Positions 13,171 through 13,241 of a stretch of 13,241 nucleotides of DNA are shown piece after piece. The notes beneath the pieces were generated by a model. That model was given only the letters and a program-made list of their open reading frames with translations, was not told where the DNA came from and searched no databases. The stretch covers positions 1-13,241 of the forward strand of contig JBDRIW010000018.1 in assembly GCA_043815465.1 (NCBI GenBank), given 5' to 3'. Both the position numbers and the translations under genes were made by a program. This DNA comes from JBAZFF01 sp043815465. Lineage in GTDB: Bacteria > Patescibacteriota > Minisyncoccia > Minisyncoccales > RBG-13-42-11. Position 1 is the stretch's first letter. Every line of letters starts with the position of its first letter.

Positions 13171-13235
13171 AGGAGTCTGGAGTCCTCGCCTCCCTGTCAC
13201 GGAGGAAATCAGGGGTTCAAATCCCCTCGGGTCCG
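13161..13235 (+). tRNA. tRNA-Asp (GTC)
   Basis: Acceptor GGATCCG (13161-13167) pairs with CGGGTCC (13228-13234, one T-G wobble); D-stem GAGG/CCTC with a 10-nt loop containing GG; anticodon stem CCTCC/GGAGG with loop CTGTCAC and anticodon GTC at 13196-13198; T-arm AGGGG-TTCAAAT-CCCCT; discriminator G at 13235, the Asp identity base. CCA is not encoded. Its first 10 bases double as the end of the homing-endonuclease ORF. Confidence 0.95.
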
Positions 13236-13241
13236 CAGAAA

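Noticed and set aside
12423..13235. The homing-endonuclease ORF as part of a group I intron or intein in a tRNA or protein gene
   Set aside because: Both flanking tRNAs are complete and fold without interruption, there are only 4 nt before the ATG, and no host protein frame continues across. It is a free-standing ORF.

Overview
The window reads as a piece of a small, AT-rich bacterial genome, most likely from the Candidate Phyla Radiation (Patescibacteria, Parcubacteria-like). This is inferred from reduced or trimmed core proteins (RpoA without its C-terminal domain, a short L13, a ProRS without an editing domain), genes packed with 1-nt gaps or overlaps and almost no Shine-Dalgarno (SD) motifs, and tRNA genes without encoded CCA. 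TGA acts as a stop at three gene ends (mreB copy 1, frr, gatC), so this is the standard bacterial code and not the TGA=Gly code of Gracilibacteria/Absconditabacteria.

Layout. (1) 1-2175, plus strand: the end of the ribosomal/RNA polymerase operon (rpoA 3' end, rplQ, rplM, rpsI), followed by a Cas4/RecB-like PD-(D/E)XK nuclease. A probable intrinsic terminator for this operon lies at 2217-2245, inside the opposing gene. (2) 2146-3273, minus strand: a membrane-anchored PEGA-domain protein whose 3' end overlaps the nuclease gene by 30 bp. (3) 3314-4226, plus strand: a self-contained unit with promoter, strong SD, a TPR-like protein of unknown function and a terminator; part of it is clearly more GC-rich than its neighbours. 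(4) 4225-12278, plus strand: a nine-gene operon (mreB copy 1, holB, frr, rseP, proS, mreB copy 2, gatC, gatA, and a membrane-anchored HEPN-like ORF) behind a good sigma70-type promoter placed so close to the first ATG that the mRNA would be nearly leaderless. (5) 12300-13235, plus strand: a tRNA cluster with its own promoter: initiator tRNA-Met, elongator tRNA-Met, a LAGLIDADG homing endonuclease ORF filling the whole gap between two tRNAs, and tRNA-Asp.

How the genes relate. The large operon mixes cell shape (two MreB actins), replication (clamp-loader delta'), translation (ribosome recycling factor, prolyl-tRNA synthetase, the GatC and GatA subunits of the tRNA amidotransferase) and membrane proteolysis (RseP). 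gatB, mreC/mreD and rodA are not in the window. Most of this is housekeeping content. The most unusual items are the homing-endonuclease ORF, whose stop codon is the conserved U8-A9-G10 of tRNA-Asp, and the initiator tRNA, which carries C33 and coordinated changes at positions 18 and 55. No CRISPR array, insertion sequence, rRNA or integrase is visible, and no stretch longer than 300 bases lacks a gene.
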